Assembly (NCBI GenBank): GCA_900547995.1
Contig: URIY01000001.1
Span: 4,292 to 68,291, forward strand
DNA: 64,000 bases
Source of the DNA: an uncultured Mycoplasmatota bacterium
Lineage (GTDB): Bacteria; Bacillota_I; Bacilli_A; RF39; UBA660
Reading direction: 5' to 3'
Shown here: piece by piece, positions 55,519-64,000 of the stretch
How positions within the stretch are numbered: position 1 is the stretch's first letter
Layout: every line of letters starts with the position of its first letter
Translations under genes and position numbers: made by a program
Notes under the pieces: generated by a model
The model's database searches: none
The model's input: the letters and a program-made list of their open reading frames with translations, nothing else
What the model was told of the DNA's origin: nothing

Positions 55519-55545
55519 AAAAATTCGGCTATTAAATCCGTTTTT
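55519..55545 (-). terminator. Hairpin downstream of the small zinc ORF
   Basis: AAAAA..CGG and CCG.TTTTT pair across an AT loop. On the minus strand it lies 18 bases after the stop of the 69-aa ORF and ends in ATTTTTG. It may be a weak terminator or mark the end of the insertion element. Confidence 0.4.
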
Positions 55546-55562
55546 AAAAATTATTGTTAATT

Positions 55563-55772
55563 TTAATAATCTACTTCAACACTAACAGGGTTCATTCTTA
55601 TTTTACAATTTTCACACATGAATAATTGGTTATTTTTAAATGTTTCTTGTGTCATTTTTTTAAATTCAACTCTATATACAAGTCTTTCAAACCCACATGT
55701 ATCACATTTAAATTTAATTGCCATTATAATATCTTCTTTGTTTCTTTTAAGTTTTCTAGTCATCGAACTCAT
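55563..55772 (-). CDS. Small zinc-ribbon-like protein next to the transposase
   Basis: The 69-residue product begins MSSMTRKLKRNKEDI and has two Cys pairs, FKCDTCGFERLVY and FMCENCKIRMN, the layout of a small zinc ribbon. It ends VSVEVDY. AAGGAGG is seven bases upstream of the ATG at 55772. It starts 15 bases after the transposase stop, so it travels with that gene; the basic N-terminus and zinc pairs suggest nucleic-acid binding. I do not recognise a family. Confidence 0.65.
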   Translation of the reverse strand: MSSMTRKLKRNKEDIIMAIKFKCDTCGFERLVYRVEFKKMTQETFKNNQLFMCENCKIRMNPVSVEVDY

Positions 55773-55786
55773 ATTTATATCCTCCT

Positions 55787-57022
55787 TCAAGTTACATCAA
55801 AACATAGTTTCATTAATGAACCACATTTTGGACATTTAATAGGAATCCTATTAAATGATGTCAAAATTGAGTTTTTCCATTTAAGCATAGATCTCATAAA
55901 AGGAATTTTTTCTTTTTTTATAATTGTAATTAGTTTATCACATAATTTGTTTGATTTATTATAAAAACCATAATATCGTATAGATTTATAATTTGAGGGA
56001 AGTAGATGCCTTAATAATTTCGTAATAAATGATTCTGCTGATTCAGTTATTTCATGATATTCTTCGTGTGTATGATCTGAATAAAACCATGTAACATTTT
56101 CTCCATCATATTTTAATATTCTTGATTCAGCAATAACTGGTCTAGAACAATATCTAGTTACATATCTAATTAATTCTTCAATTGAATTAAACTTATATCC
56201 ATCATCTTCTAGTTTATTATTAACATAGAATCCATTTTTATATTTTAAATCCATTTTGTTTTTAGTGTCTTCAAATGATTTTTTTCCAAAATGTTTTTGC
56301 ATGTTATCCAATAATATTTTCATAAATCTTTTTGAAAGAGCATCATAATTGAAATAATTATATTTCTTAAAATTATGATTTTTGTCAATTAATCCTTCAG
56401 CAATAATAACATGAATATGTGGATTAAAATTAAGTGGTCTACCAAATGTATGAAGAAAAGCAAAGAAACCTGGCATTAATTTATATTTATATTTCTTTTT
56501 TACTTTCCCGTTAACAATAGAATAAAGAGTTTTACAAACTGAATCAAATAAAATATCATTAGTAAGAAGGTCGTCAAAGAACCACATGTTTAAATCGTTA
56601 GGTATTGTAAATGTAATATGCCTATGTTTTGTATTAATACATTTTTCCAAAATATTTTGAGTTTTGATTTTTTGAGATTTAATACCACATGAAGAACATA
56701 ATCTACCTTTACATGTATGATGAGAAAAGATAACTTCATCATCTTCAGGACAAACATATACGGAAGCACCGAGATTGTGATTAGCACAGTTAATTATTTT
56801 ATGTACTTCTTTATCAGCATTATTTCGTTTTAAATCAATAGTATTTTTATATTTAGAGTAATACGCATCCCAATGGTCTTCAAATATTTTAGCAATTATA
56901 CCAGTGGATTTATGGTTTGAATTGTTTTCCATAATGATATAGCCATCTTCATCAAATCTATTTTCATCAAAAATATGTTTTTTTGCCCAAGTATTAAAAT
57001 TATTTATATCTAAATGCTTCAT
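55787..57022 (-). CDS. IS91-family HUH transposase (Y2)
   Basis: The N-terminal zinc domain has HHTCKGRLCSSCG with an upstream CANHNLGASVYVC. It is followed by KHRHITFTIPNDL and the HUH metal site PLNFNPHIHVIIAEG (H-x-H). The conserved SAESFITKLLRHLLPSNYKSIRYYGFY segment holds the candidate catalytic Tyr residues. This is the pattern of IS91/ISCR rolling-circle transposases (Y2_Tnp). At 411 residues it is full length, and it ends in a C-x2-C pair (CPKCGSLMKLCF). The ATG at 57022 follows GTGAT. It interrupts the run of plus-strand genes after noc. Element ends are not certain. Confidence 0.92.
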   Translation of the reverse strand: MKHLDINNFNTWAKKHIFDENRFDEDGYIIMENNSNHKSTGIIAKIFEDHWDAYYSKYKNTIDLKRNNADKEVHKIINCANHNLGASVYVCPEDDEVIFSHHTCKGRLCSSCGIKSQKIKTQNILEKCINTKHRHITFTIPNDLNMWFFDDLLTNDILFDSVCKTLYSIVNGKVKKKYKYKLMPGFFAFLHTFGRPLNFNPHIHVIIAEGLIDKNHNFKKYNYFNYDALSKRFMKILLDNMQKHFGKKSFEDTKNKMDLKYKNGFYVNNKLEDDGYKFNSIEELIRYVTRYCSRPVIAESRILKYDGENVTWFYSDHTHEEYHEITESAESFITKLLRHLLPSNYKSIRYYGFYNKSNKLCDKLITIIKKEKIPFMRSMLKWKNSILTSFNRIPIKCPKCGSLMKLCFDVT

Positions 57023-57052
57023 ATCTATCACAAATTAATTATAACAAAAAAT

Positions 57053-57067
57053 GTCCCCAAAGGGGAC
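57053..57067. repeat. GC-rich hairpin upstream of the IS91-like transposase
   Basis: GTCCCC-AAA-GGGGAC is a perfect 6-bp hairpin of striking GC content in this genome, 31 bases from the transposase start. IS91-type elements have subterminal hairpins at their replication ends, so it may mark a terminus. Confidence 0.5.
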
Positions 57068-57070
57068 GGA

Positions 57071-57097
57071 TAACAAAATTTATTTTGTTATTTTTTT
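57071..57097 (+). terminator. Terminator-like hairpin between IS and beta-helix gene
   Basis: TAACAAAAT pairs with ATTTTGTTA and is followed by seven T residues on the plus strand. It points away from the beta-helix gene 3' end, so it may act on antisense or element transcripts; minus-strand activity would be weak. Confidence 0.5.
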
Positions 57098-57100
57098 ATA

Positions 57101-58825
57101 TTATCGTGGTCTTCTCATATCATCTCTTGTCATCATATTAGCATTTTGCGTATTTCCAACTTTTGTAATAATACCTGAAATAGTAAATGCATCATATTTT
57201 TCATCATCAATATATATTGTATAATCACCATTACTTAATTTATCATTTGATATAACAAGATTAGTATAAGATTTATCTGCTTTATAGTTTATAATTTCCT
57301 CATCACTACTATTTTTAATCGTAACTATCTTATCACTTGTAATTGTTTGATTAAAGTTGATCATTACAGAGTTAACGCTTGAATCTTCTCCTGGCATTTG
57401 AGCCATTCCTGATGAGCCAGATGCAATAAGTGATCCATCAGTAATTTCCAAAACTCCATCATAGTCTAGTGCACCATTTCCATTGTCAGTAGGGCCATAT
57501 ATAATAGTGTTACCACCATTTATATAAATGTTTCCATTTGCATCTAATCCATCGCCACTTGCATTAACAACAATATTACCACCATTTATTTTAAGTGTAC
57601 CTGTAGTGCCCGAAAAATTATTACTACCAGGTCTATCATATGAAGAGCCATCTCCACCAGCAACATTAATACCATCATCACTTGAATTAATATTAATATT
57701 ACCACCATTAATATTAATAACGGTTGCTTCAACACCTTCATAACTTTTATTTATATCAATATCACCATCATTAATAGTTAAATTATTATCTGCATGTATT
57801 CCATCATCACCTGAAGAAATAACGAATTTTCCATTTTTAATGATTATTTCGTCATTACTATGGATGCTGTCATCTGACGAATTAATATTAAATTCACCAT
57901 TATCAATAACAATTGATTCTTCAGCCTTTAATCCCTTGGCACTTTTATTATCATCGTTACTACCCCAAGAACCCCACTTAGAATTATCTTTACTACTATT
58001 TTGACTACCATTTCCAGATGTAATATCAAAAGTACCATTTTCTATATATAAAATAGTTTCTGCTTGTATACCATCAGTTTCACTATTAATTTTATAAGTT
58101 CCACCTTTAATAGTAATAAAGCCTTGAGTTTCATCACTATCATTAGTAGATTTTATTCCATCACCACTAGATGTAATATCAATTGTCGTATTTTCAAGAT
58201 AAACATAATCTTTTCCTTTAATACCGGTGTTAATACTAATAACTTTAATATCAGTATTTATAATTTTTAAACCATCTTTACTAACAATACCATTTTGATA
58301 ATTTCCGTTTATAATTAATTTTCCATCACCATTTATAACTAAGTCATCCTTACTATATATTGTTGCATCAGTGTCATCACTTGTATAATTATCCTTATCT
58401 GAAATATTATTTTCACCTAATACTGTAATAATTACCTTTTTAGCCTTTTTAACGTATATAGGACTATAATCATATGTTAAGTTTGCACTATCAAGAATTA
58501 AATGAACAATATCATTATCATCAGCGTCAATAATAATTTGTGCATTTCCTGTACCACTTATATAATAATCACCATTATTTGTAATAGTAAATATATTATT
58601 ATTTTTTTGAATACTATTTGTACAAGTCAAATTATCTAAATCTATATTATTATTTTTGTTATAACTTGTATCATAATCATCATCTATGGTAATATTATTA
58701 CTTTCATTTGTTTTTTTATCATCAATATCAATATTTTCTTTATTCAAATAATCACTGAATATATAAATAATTATTCCTATAATTAATACAATAGGTATAA
58801 ATTTAATTAAATGTTTCAAGTTCAT
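57101..58825 (-). CDS. Membrane-anchored beta-helix protein, Cthe_2159-like (DUF4353)
   Basis: An N-terminal anchor (residues about 5-25, LIKFIPIVLIIGIIIYIF) is followed by a low-complexity Asn/Asp linker and a long repetitive domain. Repeats have the form D-G-I-x-A/S-x-x-x-I-x-I-x-G-G-x-x-x-I, as in SSGDGIKSTNDS, SSDDSIHSNDEI, GDDGIHADNNLTIN and GDGLDANGNIYINGG, the stacked turns of a parallel beta-helix. This is the pattern of the Cthe_2159 family, a calcium-dependent polysaccharide-binding fold. The GTG at 58828 or the ATG at 58825 can start it. It directly follows DUF4956 and the VTC gene on the same strand, so the three form one operon. Ligand unknown; probably a cell-surface or matrix protein. 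Confidence 0.85.
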   Translation of the reverse strand: MNLKHLIKFIPIVLIIGIIIYIFSDYLNKENIDIDDKKTNESNNITIDDDYDTSYNKNNNIDLDNLTCTNSIQKNNNIFTITNNGDYYISGTGNAQIIIDADDNDIVHLILDSANLTYDYSPIYVKKAKKVIITVLGENNISDKDNYTSDDTDATIYSKDDLVINGDGKLIINGNYQNGIVSKDGLKIINTDIKVISINTGIKGKDYVYLENTTIDITSSGDGIKSTNDSDETQGFITIKGGTYKINSETDGIQAETILYIENGTFDITSGNGSQNSSKDNSKWGSWGSNDDNKSAKGLKAEESIVIDNGEFNINSSDDSIHSNDEIIIKNGKFVISSGDDGIHADNNLTINDGDIDINKSYEGVEATVININGGNININSSDDGINVAGGDGSSYDRPGSNNFSGTTGTLKINGGNIVVNASGDGLDANGNIYINGGNTIIYGPTDNGNGALDYDGVLEITDGSLIASGSSGMAQMPGEDSSVNSVMINFNQTITSDKIVTIKNSSDEEIINYKADKSYTNLVISNDKLSNGDYTIYIDDEKYDAFTISGIITKVGNTQNANMMTRDDMRRPR

Positions 58826-58828
58826 CAC

Positions 58829-59500
58829 CTATAATTCATTTTCTGTAGATACTCTACCTAAATTAACAGTTAAATTACCGTTTCGCGTTCTAATTTCATC
58901 AATAAAGTCTTTTTCATTTATATTATTTTTTAAACTTATATTATAAGATAATTCAAACATACTACCCATATTTGTTGTTTTAACTTTATTAAGTTCTATA
59001 TTATTGGTATATTTATCAAAAATATCATCAAATATATTTGTATAATCTAAATTTTCAGGTATAGTTACTTTTAAACTTTTTTCATTATTCTTTTTCATAC
59101 CAAAACTACTTTTTTGTAATATTATAAGTGCTAAACTTGTAATTAATGTAAATACAAAAGCATACATAATATGTCCCATACCAACTGCAAGACCAATCGC
59201 CATTGCAAAAAAGATACTTACAAGTTCTCTAGAGTTACCTTGCATTGATCTAAATCTAATTAAACTAAATGAACCTAAAATCGCAATTGATGTACCAAGA
59301 TTACCATTAACCATCATAATAACAACTTGAACTAAAAGGGGAAGAACGGCAATTGTAATTGCAAAATTCTTACTACACTTTGTACTATACATATGTACAA
59401 GAGCAATTATAATTCCAAATATAAGGGCTGCTCCCATACAAATAAGAGCTGTACTAATTGAAAGTGTACCACTGTTACTTTCTAAAATACTATTAAACAT
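58829..59500 (-). CDS. DUF4956 membrane protein
   Basis: The N-terminal half has three to four membrane helices (LICMGAALIFGIIIALVHMY, FAITIAVLPLLVQVVIMMVN, then AMAIGLAVGMGHIMYAFVFT). The sequence NLGTSIAILGSFSLIRFRSM, then QGNSRELVSIFFAMAIGLAV is typical of DUF4956. A soluble C-terminal domain of about 85 residues follows. In many Bacillota this family stands beside a VTC-domain polymerase, as it does here (8-base overlap with that gene). A role in passing polyphosphate or a related polymer across the membrane has been suggested by this linkage, not shown. Confidence 0.88.
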   Translation of the reverse strand: MFNSILESNSGTLSISTALICMGAALIFGIIIALVHMYSTKCSKNFAITIAVLPLLVQVVIMMVNGNLGTSIAILGSFSLIRFRSMQGNSRELVSIFFAMAIGLAVGMGHIMYAFVFTLITSLALIILQKSSFGMKKNNEKSLKVTIPENLDYTNIFDDIFDKYTNNIELNKVKTTNMGSMFELSYNISLKNNINEKDFIDEIRTRNGNLTVNLGRVSTENEL

Positions 59501-60194
59501 TAATTATTCCTTCTTTCATCATTTTTTTATAAACATTTCCATATTTAGAAAAGGTTTTAGGAAAAATATTATTATTTGATAAACACTCTACTAACCATCT
59601 AGGATATCCATTTAAACTTTTAATTTCCATTAGATAGTATTTTTCATCACTTAATAATTCTCCTTTATCACCATGTTCTAATTTTAAATCATAATTTCTA
59701 CTTCTAATATTATTATCAATTGTAATTCTTAAATTTTTATCTTGCTTAGCAATGTATGCTTTTCTATCATATGCAAGAAAGACTTTTGGTTTTAAATTAT
59801 AATGTTTAATCATATAAATAATTTCTTTACTTATCTGGGAATCTTTATTAGAAATCTTTTCCATATTTATATATTTATAATAATCTTTAAGGGATAAAGT
59901 AATTCTTCTTTTATTAACAATACTATTGTATTTTTTCTTTATTTCAAAGAAAACTTCATCATCAAGACTAGGTACATTATAACTTCTTAATCTAAGTTTT
60001 TCTTTATATATAGGTTTCTCAATGGAAGTTCTTACTAACTCATAATCATCAGTATCAAAATATATATTACAAATAGTTGATTTATAAAACTTATCATGAT
60101 TCATATATTCATTTATTAGAATCATTAAATTATGATATTGTTCTTCATTAAGAAGATATTTTTTTTCTACTCTATTAAATATTTCATTTGCCAT
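59493..60194 (-). CDS. VTC-domain polyphosphate polymerase-like protein
   Basis: The tunnel-shaped VTC domain is recognised by RVEKKYLLNEEQYHNL at the start, ICNIYFDTDDYELVRTS, the basic KEKLRLRSY strand, VFFEIKKKYNSIVNKRRITL, FLAYDRKAYIAKQDKNLRITID and LMEIKSLNGYPRWLVE near the end. Paired basic and acidic residues on alternate strands are as in yeast Vtc4, which makes polyphosphate from ATP. It stands alone, without SPX or membrane parts; DUF4956 downstream may supply the latter. The ATG at 60194 follows GAAAGGA. First gene of the VTC-DUF4956-beta-helix operon. Confidence 0.9.
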   Translation of the reverse strand: MANEIFNRVEKKYLLNEEQYHNLMILINEYMNHDKFYKSTICNIYFDTDDYELVRTSIEKPIYKEKLRLRSYNVPSLDDEVFFEIKKKYNSIVNKRRITLSLKDYYKYINMEKISNKDSQISKEIIYMIKHYNLKPKVFLAYDRKAYIAKQDKNLRITIDNNIRSRNYDLKLEHGDKGELLSDEKYYLMEIKSLNGYPRWLVECLSNNNIFPKTFSKYGNVYKKMMKEGIINV

Positions 60195-60348
60195 ATTTTT
60201 TCCTTTCCACAGTCTCATTATATTTCTTTAATTTGTAAAAATTATCATTAAATTATGTGAAATCGTTGTAAAATATGTACTTTTAATGTCTAATGTAATT
60301 ATCAAATCATTGCTTTATGAATATTTTAATATTAAGGAAAGTGATAAA

Positions 60349-61431
60349 ATGCATAAATATAAAGTATGTGTATATGCGATTAGTAAAAATGAATCTAAGT
60401 TTGTTGATAGATGGATTGACTCTATGCAAGAAGCCGATAAAATATTTGTATTAGATACAGGTTCAACTGATGATACTATAGATAAGTTAAAAACAAGAGG
60501 TGTAGTTGTAGAAACAAAAGTATTTAATACATGGCGATTTGATAATGCAAGAAATGCATCACTTGATATGGTTGATATAGATACAGATATATGTGTTTGT
60601 ACAGATTTAGATGAAGTATTAGAAAAAGGATGGCGTCAGAAATTAGAAGATGCATGGAATGATAAAGTAACAAGAGCAAGATATAATTATAATTGGAAAT
60701 TAGATGAAAAAGGAAACCCAATTGTTAATTTTTACACTGATAAAATACATAAAAGATGTGGTTATAAATGGACACATCCTGTTCATGAGGTTTTGAAATA
60801 TAACAAAGATTATGAAAATATTATTACAATTGATGGTATTGTTTTAAATCATTATCCTGATGTTTTCAAATCAAGAGGTAGTTATTTATCATTACTTGAA
60901 TTATCTGTAGAAGAAGATCCAGAAGATGATCGAAATATGCATTATTTAGGTAGAGAGTATATGTATCATCAAAGGTGGAATGAATGTATTGATACCTTAA
61001 TAAGGCATTTAAGTTTAAAGAGTGCAACATGGAGAGATGAACGATGTGCTTCAATGCGATTTATTTCAAGATCATACCAAGCGTTAAATAGATATGAAGA
61101 AGCAAGAATGTGGTTAGATAAAGCCATTAATGAGGCACCTTATTTAAGAGACCCTTATATTGAAAGAGCCATATTAGAATATAAACAAAATAATTATAAG
61201 GATGTTATTAAATATGCCGAAGAAGCCTTAAAAATAACAAATCATGATAAAACATATATAAATGAAGTATTTAGTTGGGATAATACCGTTTATGATTTAT
61301 TATCAGTTGCCTATTTTAATGAAGGAAAGATGGATAAGGCTTTAGAAAATGTTAATTTGGCTTTGAAAATGGATAAAGATAATAAAAGATTACAAAATAA
61401 TAAAAGAATAATTGAAAATGTGATAAAATAA
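60349..61431 (+). CDS. Family 2 glycosyltransferase with C-terminal TPR repeats
   Basis: The GT-A start VCVYAISKNESKFVDRWIDS is followed by LDTGSTDDTIDKL and CVCTDLDEVLEKGW, containing the nucleotide-sugar/metal-binding DxD. KIHKRCGYKWTHPVHEVL and LNHYPD lie further on. The C-terminal half has TPR-like helices (LGREYMYHQRWNECIDTLIR, AYFNEGKMDKALENVNLAL). The frame opens 21 codons upstream, but AAGGAAAG points to the ATG at 60349. It is divergent from the VTC operon and 22 bases before the amidohydrolase gene. The acceptor is unknown, though proximity to the surface-polymer cluster is suggestive. Confidence 0.88.
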   Translation: MHKYKVCVYAISKNESKFVDRWIDSMQEADKIFVLDTGSTDDTIDKLKTRGVVVETKVFNTWRFDNARNASLDMVDIDTDICVCTDLDEVLEKGWRQKLEDAWNDKVTRARYNYNWKLDEKGNPIVNFYTDKIHKRCGYKWTHPVHEVLKYNKDYENIITIDGIVLNHYPDVFKSRGSYLSLLELSVEEDPEDDRNMHYLGREYMYHQRWNECIDTLIRHLSLKSATWRDERCASMRFISRSYQALNRYEEARMWLDKAINEAPYLRDPYIERAILEYKQNNYKDVIKYAEEALKITNHDKTYINEVFSWDNTVYDLLSVAYFNEGKMDKALENVNLALKMDKDNKRLQNNKRIIENVIK

Positions 61432-61453
61432 TATATAGGATAGGTGAATAATT

Positions 61454-62740
61454 ATGAAGATATGTATTAAAAATGGTACTTTAATTTCTATGTCAAACAG
61501 TAGAGAAAAAATAGAAAAAAATATTGATATTTTAATAGAAGATAATAAAATTGTTAAAATGGAAAGAAATATAAATACAGATGAAAATATGAAAGTAATT
61601 GATGCGACTAATAAAGTTGTTATGCCAGGGTTAATTAATACTCATGCTCATTTACCAATGAGTATTTTTAGAGAAACAATTGATGGATACACTCTTCAAG
61701 ATTGGCTTACTAAAAAAATATGGCCAATGGAAGATAAATTAACAGAGGAAGATATATATTATGCATCATATTTATCAAATATTGAAATGATAAAGGGTGG
61801 AACAACAACTATCAATGATATGTATTTTATGACAAATAGTATTATTAAAGCTGCTATAGATAGTGGTGTTAGGATTCAAACAACAAGAACATTAATGGGA
61901 AATGCTGATAATAAAAATGATTTGGATAGACTTAAAGAATTAGAAACGATTATTAATCAAAATAAACATGATCGAATAACTTTTAATATAGGTGTTCATG
62001 GTTTATACACAACATATGAAAATTATTTTGACAAATGTTTACAACTTGCCGATAAATATAATTTACCAATTCATATGCATTTTTGTGAAAATGAAACTGA
62101 AAAAAAAGATATTATAAATATGTATAATAAGAAACCCATATCTATTTTAAAGGAAAAATTAAATGGTAAGAAAGCAATTCTTGCTCATTGTGTAAAATTA
62201 TCTAAAGAAGAAATAGAGGAGTTGGCTAAAGAAAATATTAGTGTTTCACATTGCCCTGTTAGTAATTTAAAACTAGGTTGTGGTATTGCTGATATAAATG
62301 AAATGTATCATAATAAGATTAACATATCTCTTGGAACAGATGGGCAGGGAAGCGGTAGCAATCTAGATATGTTTGAGACTATGAAATATACAGCTCTTTT
62401 ACAAAAGGGAATTAAAGAAGACCCAACCATTATGAATGCTTATGATGTTATGTGTATGGCAACTATTAACGGAGCTAAAGCGCTAGGATTAGAAGAGAAA
62501 ATAGGTAGTATAGATGTAAATAAATTAGCCGATATTATTATAATTGATTTAGAAGACATTAAATTAAAACCAATTAATAATATCTTTTCTGAAATAGTTT
62601 ATAATGTAAAGTCTAACAATGTAGATACTACTATTATTGATGGTAAAATACTAATGGAAAATCATAAGCTTATAAATGATAAGGAAAATTTAATAATAAA
62701 TAAATGTGAAGAAATAATTACTAGAATAGTAAATAATTAG
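61454..62740 (+). CDS. Amidohydrolase, MtaD/SAH deaminase type
   Basis: Metal-dependent deaminase of the ATZ/TRZ family. The first ligands are in MPGLINTHAHLPMS (H-x-H), followed by the GYTLQDWLTKKIWPME segment seen in MTA/SAH deaminases. Then come IHMHFCENETEK, AILAHCVKL and the catalytic SLGTDGQGSGSNLDMF. The C-terminal strand KLADIIIIDLE is typical. Expected substrates are S-adenosylhomocysteine, 5'-methylthioadenosine or related adenosines, giving inosyl products. It probably shares a transcript with the glycosyltransferase gene. Confidence 0.9.
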   Translation: MKICIKNGTLISMSNSREKIEKNIDILIEDNKIVKMERNINTDENMKVIDATNKVVMPGLINTHAHLPMSIFRETIDGYTLQDWLTKKIWPMEDKLTEEDIYYASYLSNIEMIKGGTTTINDMYFMTNSIIKAAIDSGVRIQTTRTLMGNADNKNDLDRLKELETIINQNKHDRITFNIGVHGLYTTYENYFDKCLQLADKYNLPIHMHFCENETEKKDIINMYNKKPISILKEKLNGKKAILAHCVKLSKEEIEELAKENISVSHCPVSNLKLGCGIADINEMYHNKINISLGTDGQGSGSNLDMFETMKYTALLQKGIKEDPTIMNAYDVMCMATINGAKALGLEEKIGSIDVNKLADIIIIDLEDIKLKPINNIFSEIVYNVKSNNVDTTIIDGKILMENHKLINDKENLIINKCEEIITRIVNN

Positions 62741-62755
62741 AAAAATTTACTAAAT

Positions 62756-62782
62756 AAAAAATCCTTGTAATAAGGATTTTTT
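62756..62782. terminator. Bidirectional terminator between the amidohydrolase and the right-edge gene
   Basis: AAAATCCTT pairs with AAGGATTTT across gtaat, with a T-run on the plus side and an A-run on the other. The two genes converge here. Confidence 0.85.
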
Positions 62783-64000
62783 AACGATGAAAGATTTTTT
62801 TTAGTATTTTAAATTTTCTTCTAAATATAAAGAATACTATTAATATTGTGAATATTATAGGTAAAAAGTTAATAACGGAATTAATATTTTTATAAATAAA
62901 GTAAGCAGAAATTAAAATTATTATAGATATTAATAAAATAATAAGTATTCTTTTTATTATTATTTTATTTTTTTTCTTCTTCTCTAGTTGAATATTATTT
63001 TTAACATTGTCTATCTCTTTTTCAACATCACTTATTATAATATTTATATCATCATTATTTAAGTAAGGAATATTTTTAAGTTTATCATATTCCTTTTTAG
63101 CAACCATTTGTTTATCTTTTAATAATGATGTACTATTTATCAATTTAATTATTTTTTTAGTATTTTCTTTAATTAAATTATCACTAATATCTAATTTATT
63201 TTCTTTAAAAGTCTCTTTATAAAAATTTATTATATTATAACTAATTTGTTTACCATTTAATGCTTCCTTGATAGCAAATTCTTTAATAGTTTCTTTGATA
63301 TCTATATTATAAAAGTCTGCACATTTATTAATTTTTTCATAGTCATTACTATCAGTCATTTCAATTAGATCAATCCATATCTTTCTACCAAGATAAATAT
63401 TATCTTCTTTAGTAAAAGTATCATTCATTTTTGTAAATAAAATATTTATTAATTGTTTATTTAGATTATCAACTATATTTGGACATTTATTACAAACATC
63501 ACTAATTACATCTTTAGCGGCTTCTTCATTATCCCAATTTTTTAATACACTATCATATGAATTGTATCCATCACTATTTATTTTATTGACATTATATACA
63601 TCACCCATAACAACAGTATCACCAAATATGTTTTTATATGATGTAGTATATATCATTTTAGGACTATTTAAAGAATCAATAATGGCTTTTCTTTGTCTTT
63701 CATTCACCATATTATGATAGTTGGTTTCAATTTTATTTAACTTATCAGCAAATTTATTATTTTCCTCAATAAGCATTATATTAAAATCTTCTATACTTTT
63801 AAGTGTTAAATTATATATTAAAGTCATATTATTTTCATCTAATTTAAGTGTATAAAAATTTAAATCTATAATATCTTTAATATATTTTTTAAAATTATTA
63901 AAACATTTTAGATAGTAATCCTTTGGAATATTATTATCTTTATATTTAATTTTTTCTTTATAGTTATTTAAAGCATCATTAAGGCAATTTATTAAGTTAG
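62781..64000 (-). CDS. Unrecognised membrane protein, N-terminus beyond the right edge
   Basis: The frame is open from the stop at 62781 to the window end, 406 codons, and the ATG at 63827 has no ribosome binding site, so the gene very likely starts outside the window. The product is Asn/Lys/Ile-rich and helical. A coiled-coil-like part (DINIIISDVEKEIDNVKNNI, then QLEKKKKNK) is followed by two C-terminal membrane helices (IIIKRILIILLISIIILISAYFIY and VINFLPIIFTILIVFFIF) with a basic tail. A C-x2-C (NKCPN area: DVCNKCPN) lies in the middle. No family is recognised. Confidence 0.65.
   Translation of the reverse strand, partial: NLINCLNDALNNYKEKIKYKDNNIPKDYYLKCFNNFKKYIKDIIDLNFYTLKLDENNMTLIYNLTLKSIEDFNIMLIEENNKFADKLNKIETNYHNMVNERQRKAIIDSLNSPKMIYTTSYKNIFGDTVVMGDVYNVNKINSDGYNSYDSVLKNWDNEEAAKDVISDVCNKCPNIVDNLNKQLINILFTKMNDTFTKEDNIYLGRKIWIDLIEMTDSNDYEKINKCADFYNIDIKETIKEFAIKEALNGKQISYNIINFYKETFKENKLDISDNLIKENTKKIIKLINSTSLLKDKQMVAKKEYDKLKNIPYLNNDDINIIISDVEKEIDNVKNNIQLEKKKKNKIIIKRILIILLISIIILISAYFIYKNINSVINFLPIIFTILIVFFIFRRKFKILKKIFHR

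Overview
The window is a strongly AT-rich chromosomal segment from a Bacillota genome, most likely an uncultured, reduced-genome Bacilli lineage (RF39- or Erysipelotrichales-like; this placement is an inference). The reasons are the Bacillus-type order of genes around the origin, strong GGAGG ribosome binding sites, a T-box leader, and SpoVT, BofA, YaaT and ComK homologues. The genetic code looks standard: Trp codons are TGG and TGA is used as a stop.

Layout. (1) Positions 1 to about 6.5 kb carry one end of an integrated mobilizable element. It has a large serine recombinase with a leader-peptide/terminator region in front, a MobV relaxase with a dyad-rich candidate oriT beside it, a MazF/PemK-like protein, an unrecognised protein and, running off the left edge, a DUF4297/Cap4-like nuclease. 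tRNA-His lies just right of the element. (2) About 6.8 to 36.4 kb is the left replichore, almost all on the minus strand and so co-oriented with replication. It holds abgT, a DUF951 gene, mscS, parB-parA, three related small membrane-protein genes, ftsH, tilS, ung, an AGCS transporter, rsmA, tatD, a TraB-like lipoprotein, a T-box-controlled dut-metG operon, spoVT, a Mn-type pyrophosphatase (plus strand), mfd, pth, rsmI, trmN6, yaaT, holB, bofA, recR, ybaB, dnaX, tadA and the SRP RNA gene. (3) About 36.5 to 37.6 kb has five perfect parS sites around one unrecognised gene. (4) gyrA, gyrB, recF, comK, dnaN and dnaA follow, then oriC (46.5-46.8 kb, five TTTTCCACA-type DnaA boxes, with more boxes between dnaN and dnaA). 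(5) The right replichore runs on the plus strand: rpmH, rnpA, yidC, khpB, an HD-domain gene, mnmE, mnmG, rsmG and a Noc homologue with a very long Asn-rich insert. (6) From 55.5 kb on are an IS91-type HUH transposase with a small zinc-binding ORF, a cluster encoding a Cthe_2159-like beta-helix protein, a DUF4956 membrane protein and a VTC-type polyphosphate polymerase, then a glycosyltransferase, an amidohydrolase and a membrane protein cut by the right edge.

How the parts work together. The window encodes most of an origin-proximal chromosome management kit: DnaA and its boxes, DnaN, gyrase, RecF, ParA/ParB with clustered parS, and a Noc paralogue. The four specificity positions of the two ParB-family proteins differ in the way expected for parS versus NBS binding. 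One perfect Noc binding site is visible, inside rsmI. The most noteworthy signals are the Noc architecture and its promoter dyad, the recombinase attenuator, the candidate oriT, the comK upstream repeats, the FtsH C-terminal Rho-N-like tail, the duplicated small membrane genes and the VTC/DUF4956/beta-helix cluster. Functional statements rest on motif recognition by eye; no database search was run.
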